A DNA stretch of 64,000 bases, from the NCBI GenBank assembly GCA_025765615.1, contig JAIVFJ010000002.1:1-64000 (forward strand), written 5' to 3'. How positions within the stretch are numbered: position 1 is the stretch's first letter; each line of letters begins with the position of its first letter. The position numbers and the translations under genes are program-made. The notes beneath the pieces were generated by a model. It saw only the letters and a list, made by a program, of their open reading frames with translations, was not told the DNA's origin and did no database searches. Shown here in pieces: positions 59,799-64,000 of the stretch. The stretch is from Zopfochytrium polystomum (taxonomy: Eukaryota > Chytridiomycota > Chytridiomycetes > Chytridiales > Chytridiaceae).

Positions 59799-61630
59799 TC
59801 ACTGGCGGTAGCTGTAACCCACCCCGCCGTCCTCCTCGTTATCAGGAGCATCCAGCTCCAACACGTCCTCGAACCCAATCTCGCCATCCGCCGCGTTTGC
59901 TCCAAACGCGCCGCCAGACGCCGAGGACTGCCCCTGTCCACGCCCGCCGCCACCCAGCCGCTCCCACCACCTCTTGAAAACCCCACCCCCACCGCCCCCA
60001 CGACGGCCCGTCAACCCGTCGCTATTGGGCACGCCGACGTACCCACCGTCGCGGAACCGTGCCAACACCGCCTGATGCGCCCTCTTCACGTTCGCCTTGA
60101 ACCTGCCAAAGATGTCGTCGTACCCAAGGAAACGCGCGACGGCGAAGCCGACCATTAGGAAGAACGCCAGGAGCACGCCGAGCACCAACGGCGCCGTCTG
60201 CAGGCCGCGCGCGATGGCCGACGCCGGGCCCTTGGCCGTGACCTTTGGCGTGAGGCCACCCGCGCGCTCCAGCACCTCCAGCGCGGGGTACAGGTGCTTG
60301 TCGAGCAACCCAGGTACCGCCGCGACGGGCGGCCAGTACGTGCTCTCGGCAGTTCCGACCTGCACGATCAGCGCAAAGGAGCCGGCCTGATCGAACGCCC
60401 AGTCGAGCTCGGACCCGGAGATCGTCTTTTGCATCGCTTCCCACGCCGTGCCGATTTCGTAGTCCGACGTGTCCGAGGCTGAGGAGGATCGCGACTTTGC
60501 GGACTGCATGTGCATCGTGAGGATGTCGTACTGATCAAGGTCTTTCTGGTTCATGAGCTTGTTTTTCTTGTCCTCACGATGTGTGGAGAGGAATGACTTG
60601 TGGTAAACGTAGGGAACAAGGATGCGAGATTTCTGGAAAAAACCGGGGTTAGAATAGGAGGATCTCTGACGATTTCTGAAAAACATCCACTTACGTGGCT
60701 CTTGCTTCGGCTGTGAAAGAATATGGATGCTTTGGGTGATTCTTGAAGAAAGAGGTCCCGGATGGCCCTTGTTTCGGGCTCCGAGAACGGCTCCACCCCT
60801 CGGTAGGCACCATCGCATGGGTCGGAGAAATTCCCCGCTGTTGCCGGATACTCCCACATAAAGCCATAGTTGTGCCCCAAATTCACACCATTTGCGGTGG
60901 CGTTACCAGATGGGCATGTTGACACCGTACTTTTGATGTAGGTGTCGTAGCCTACGCTCCGCTGTTAGACTGCTGTCTCAGACGGTTGAGCCATACCTCC
61001 AGCTCCGAGAGATTCCGTCAGCAAACCATAGCCATCGGGATTGATCATTGGTACGAGAATCGTACTTTTCAGAGATGGAGAAGGATGCATTCACTTTAGC
61101 TTTTTTGTTAACGCTGTTTGACTCTCACCGGGTGTTTCCCACGATGGATCTCACTTGGGCATCATCAGAGCCGCTTGTAACGAGGTAGTCCAAAATGTAG
61201 AGAACCTGCATCATGGACAAGCCCTCCCTTGGCTGAGTCATCCCAGTGAATATAACAGAGTGGCGCCGATCCACTGCGACGACCTCATCTTTTCCGTTCG
61301 GCTGCGAGTTGCGTGTGACGACCACTGCAGGGATCTCTCTGATGTGTGGGTGGCGGTGCCAATGTCAGCCATGCCAGTAACTGTCGCTCATACTTCAGCG
61401 ATAATCCATTCACGGTGCACAAACCTTCCCTTGGACGACGTCCCGATCGCACGGTACCGGACCAGCTCTGGGTACTTCAAGGCGGCATCCTTCAACAGCT
61501 GCACGATCTGGTCGGCGGTCGGGTAACCGCCAAGAAACGATCCATTCAACCTAGACAAGAACGACATCCGCGAAAAAAAGCCACTTCCCGGTCGGTGGCG
61601 TCCAAATTTAGGTCCCTTTTCCCCAGACAT
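59799..61630 (-). CDS. membrane-anchored M14 carboxypeptidase homologue, probably inactive
   Basis: Five exons (61630-61425, 61338-61129, 61064-60997, 60951-60695, 60632-59799) join in phase for 524 residues. The M14 fold is recognisable from SKGREIPAVVVTRN, VIFTGMTQPREGLS, LVPMINPDGYG, NLGHNYGFMWEY, ETRAIRDLF and SIFFHSRSKS..ILVPY. Key residues are changed. The first zinc ligand His is Thr (TQPRE instead of HxxRE). The substrate-binding Arg is His (GHNY instead of RNY). The general-base Glu is Gln (IVQVGTAEST where IELG is usual). A transmembrane helix (LVLGVLLAFFLMVGFAV) and a Gly-rich tail follow. No signal peptide is visible, so an upstream exon may be missing from the model. The loss of activity is inferred from motif comparison by memory. 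Confidence 0.75.
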
Positions 61631-61819
61631 TTCATGGCGCCTAAAGTAAAAGCGACTATCGGCCTGGGCGGTCAAGATGACCAACTAGAGATGAGCACAG
61701 TGACGTCCTGCGTGCCAAATAGCGGTCACCAAATATTAGTCACCCGTTGCTGCCGCGGTTAGCACATTTAGCTGAAAGATGAGCAAAAGGCATCACAAAG
61801 CAATTTATTAGAAAATGAT

Positions 61820-64000
61820 TTACTGGGCTCGAATACTCTTCTGCACCGAAACAAACAGAACTTCGATTTCCGGTGCACACCGAATGAAACTTGTGTGCTC
61901 CCAAAAGTTGTAGCGCGGATTGCGAATCAGTTCAATAAATGTGATCAGCAGCCCATACGGGTGGGGTCGATTCACAATCAATCTCTCAATCAAGACTCTG
62001 GAAAAAGACAGTGAGAAAGCAAACAAAGGAGGGCAGTTAGAAAAACCTTGTGATTTGCTCCTGAATTATCTCTTGGCTGGCTTCAGCGAAGAGATACAGC
62101 AAAACACAGCTGAAATAATGGGTGTGGCTGTTCGGATAGCGCAGCTGGTTTGCGATTGCGCTCAAAAACAAGTAACGTCCTAGAAATAAAGTTGAATGTT
62201 TTACTTGCATTTGTCGTTACGCGCTTACCCTCTGTGTCCAAATCGACAACCAGTTGCTGGAAAATGTCCATAGGCGCGCTGTGAGCGATTGGGGCAGCAC
62301 CGCCTTGCTGCTGCAGATGCTTGCTTTGGGTCTGCGTGATTGCCTGAACCCCAACGTACAGAACAAGTGCATTGATGGCATTTATGTTGTACTTGCTTTT
62401 GCTGAGTGAGCCGCCAGCACTCGTGGCAACGTCTGTTGAAGTTGACGCTCCCGGCAGAAGTAACCTTGACCGCAAATCAAATAGGAATGTTACTGGACTT
62501 CTTGTTTTCAGGTAGGCGTCGATGTCAGCTTTGAAACCGTTTGGAATGAGGCTGCTTGTATAGTCGGAAAGCACATGCGGCGGTTGATTAGTTTCCGGAA
62601 GCAAGTCCACTTTCAGGTTTGGCGTTAGAGGATCCGGTAGCCTCATATTGCGAGGAAAAGCGCTGAGAATAAGATTTCGCAGCTGGACGCACGAGTGGGG
62701 TATGACATCCACAAAACTGAAGTGGTAGTCGCATAGGAACTCAGGGAAATCGTGAAGCAGGACCAGTAGAATCCGCAGAGTCGCCTTGTAAAGTAAACGG
62801 GTCGTGTCTGCCATATCGCTCTGCGTCAGGTAAGGATTGAGGAACTTGAACAAATCCACCAAAAGCCTCTGGAAAAAGGGCCAGCCTTTTTGCCCTTCCG
62901 CCAGGAGCAGTTTGGGCATGAAGAATCTGTGGGATATCAGCTGTAGCCAGGAGAAAGTAAAGCCAGGCAGGAAGGTTGGCTGCAGCGTATGAAATGTGTT
63001 GCTAGAAGCGCTATCAGCTCAAGAATTTCTGCGTGAGACGGCTGGCTCACCTTATCGCAGACAAAATCTGGAAATATAATGGCTGTAAACTTTCCTCACG
63101 AACATTCAGGTCATTCAATAGGGATGAGAACAGCCTGAAAAACGGCCGCTGGTTAAATTGGTCACGTTTTTGCTCGTGCGAGTGCACGAGCACAAGGACC
63201 ACTATCGACAATATTTTTGTTGTAAGGTGCATCGCAATGGGTTGTTCAACATAGTAGTGAACAAGCAGGACAATCAGGCGGGCAAACGCATCAACAGCTT
63301 GGAAACATGACTCCGGTGGAGCACCAGGGTTGGCTTTAGCCTTTATATACGTTTCGACACTAAGCTCAGTGCAAATGCGGAAGAACAGAGAAGCCGCATC
63401 TTCACCCTGCAGTATACCTTGCTGGTGAAGCTGTACATTGTCCGTAAGCAATGGGACGTGTCTGTGGAATATGCTGCGAACCTGAGAAATAAACTGCCAC
63501 TGCATTCGCTGATTGGTGGAGGAGTGGTTGAAAAGTTTGACCCACTCCGAGAAGAGAATGCCAATTTTGTCTCTGAGTCCAGATGCCTCTGCATCTTTGA
63601 TCGCAGCCTCTGATGGTGAGAGGACTAAGAATCGACGACCGAATTTTGAAATAAAATCTTCCACCCTGACAAATATGCAATCAGCTGTGCAAAGGCGAGA
63701 GCATTGTAGTACCTTTGGCTTGCATTACCCTCCTCAGACAGTTTCACCAGAGCGTCCGAGCAGTTGAAAAAGGCATCTTGTGAAACGATTGGCGGTTCCT
63801 CAGCCAGGACAGCCTGAATAAGAACCACTGCAAATTCACCAGCCACTTGATTTCCAGTGGATATTTGACGGGCCAGCTGCAAGTCAAATTCCACGACATT
63901 GATCATGTGGGCGCGAATAAGAAGGTGGATGACTGGCAGATTCAGTTTTCGCTGTTTTGGAATTGCGATTAGCTGACTCAAAAATGGCCTGCTGACATTT
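61820..64000 (-). CDS. NOT1: CCR4-NOT complex scaffold subunit NOT1, C-terminal part
   Basis: This minus-strand gene runs off the right edge, so only roughly the last 600 residues are present. The last exon gives the strongest signature: [20 protein letters not shown] and [21 protein letters not shown], with a short tail. Upstream exons show [58 protein letters not shown] text and [20 protein letters not shown], all typical of the NOT1 SHD and adjacent regions. Introns are short; one at about 63666-63712 is only 47 bases. NOT1 is the large scaffold that holds deadenylases and NOT2/3/5 for mRNA decay in the cytoplasm. No broken motif was seen. Confidence 0.94.

Overview
The window reads as nuclear DNA of an intron-rich fungus, most likely an early-diverging, chytrid-like lineage. 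Spliceosomal introns are short (about 45-150 bases, GT..AG) and occur in nearly every gene. The set includes typically fungal genes: a stand-alone URA3 orotidylate decarboxylase, a sphingolipid C9-methyltransferase and a chromodomain Ty3/gypsy retrotransposon. The lineage is an inference; no rRNA or tRNA gene is present to test it.

Left part (1-12 kb) is repeat-rich. After a small broken gene for a secreted peptide comes a gypsy chromovirus (2588-7901, minus strand) bounded by two LTRs. Each side carries a piece of a Ty1/copia element, but the pieces are not colinear. A truncated third gypsy LTR (9985-10155) ends inside a decayed gene (10156-11830, minus). That gene is a paralogue of the intact large gene at 13067-16789 (plus). 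The two face away from each other around a small gene encoding two tandem beta-type domains.

Middle part (17-41 kb) is dense housekeeping sequence: complex I subunit NDUFA9, an F-box/WD40 protein, sphingolipid C9-methyltransferase, a calcineurin B homologous protein, the ER insertase factor Asterix, MSH2, URA3, a Psr/SCP-type phosphatase, a VWA protein, and a Ste20-like kinase with a C-terminal membrane anchor. Several are divergently paired over short shared promoters.

The 41.7-47.7 kb stretch holds three tandem copies of an unrecognised multi-pass membrane protein gene. All three keep a 5-base microexon. Copy 1 assembles into a complete 292-codon frame, copy 2 is dead, and copy 3 has one frame break. 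Right part (48-64 kb): a disordered protein, a WSC-like membrane protein, a subtilisin-like protease, a ubiquitin-like/Cys-rich protein, a TKL-type kinase beside a Sel1-LRR gene built of one exon per leucine-rich repeat, a membrane-anchored carboxypeptidase homologue lacking catalytic residues, and the 3' part of NOT1.

Several conserved genes carry single-base frame breaks. Two of these lie in almost the same 15-mer. They are either assembly errors or something biological, and transcripts would decide. All exon models were built by hand from splice signals, frame continuity and remembered family motifs, without database searches.
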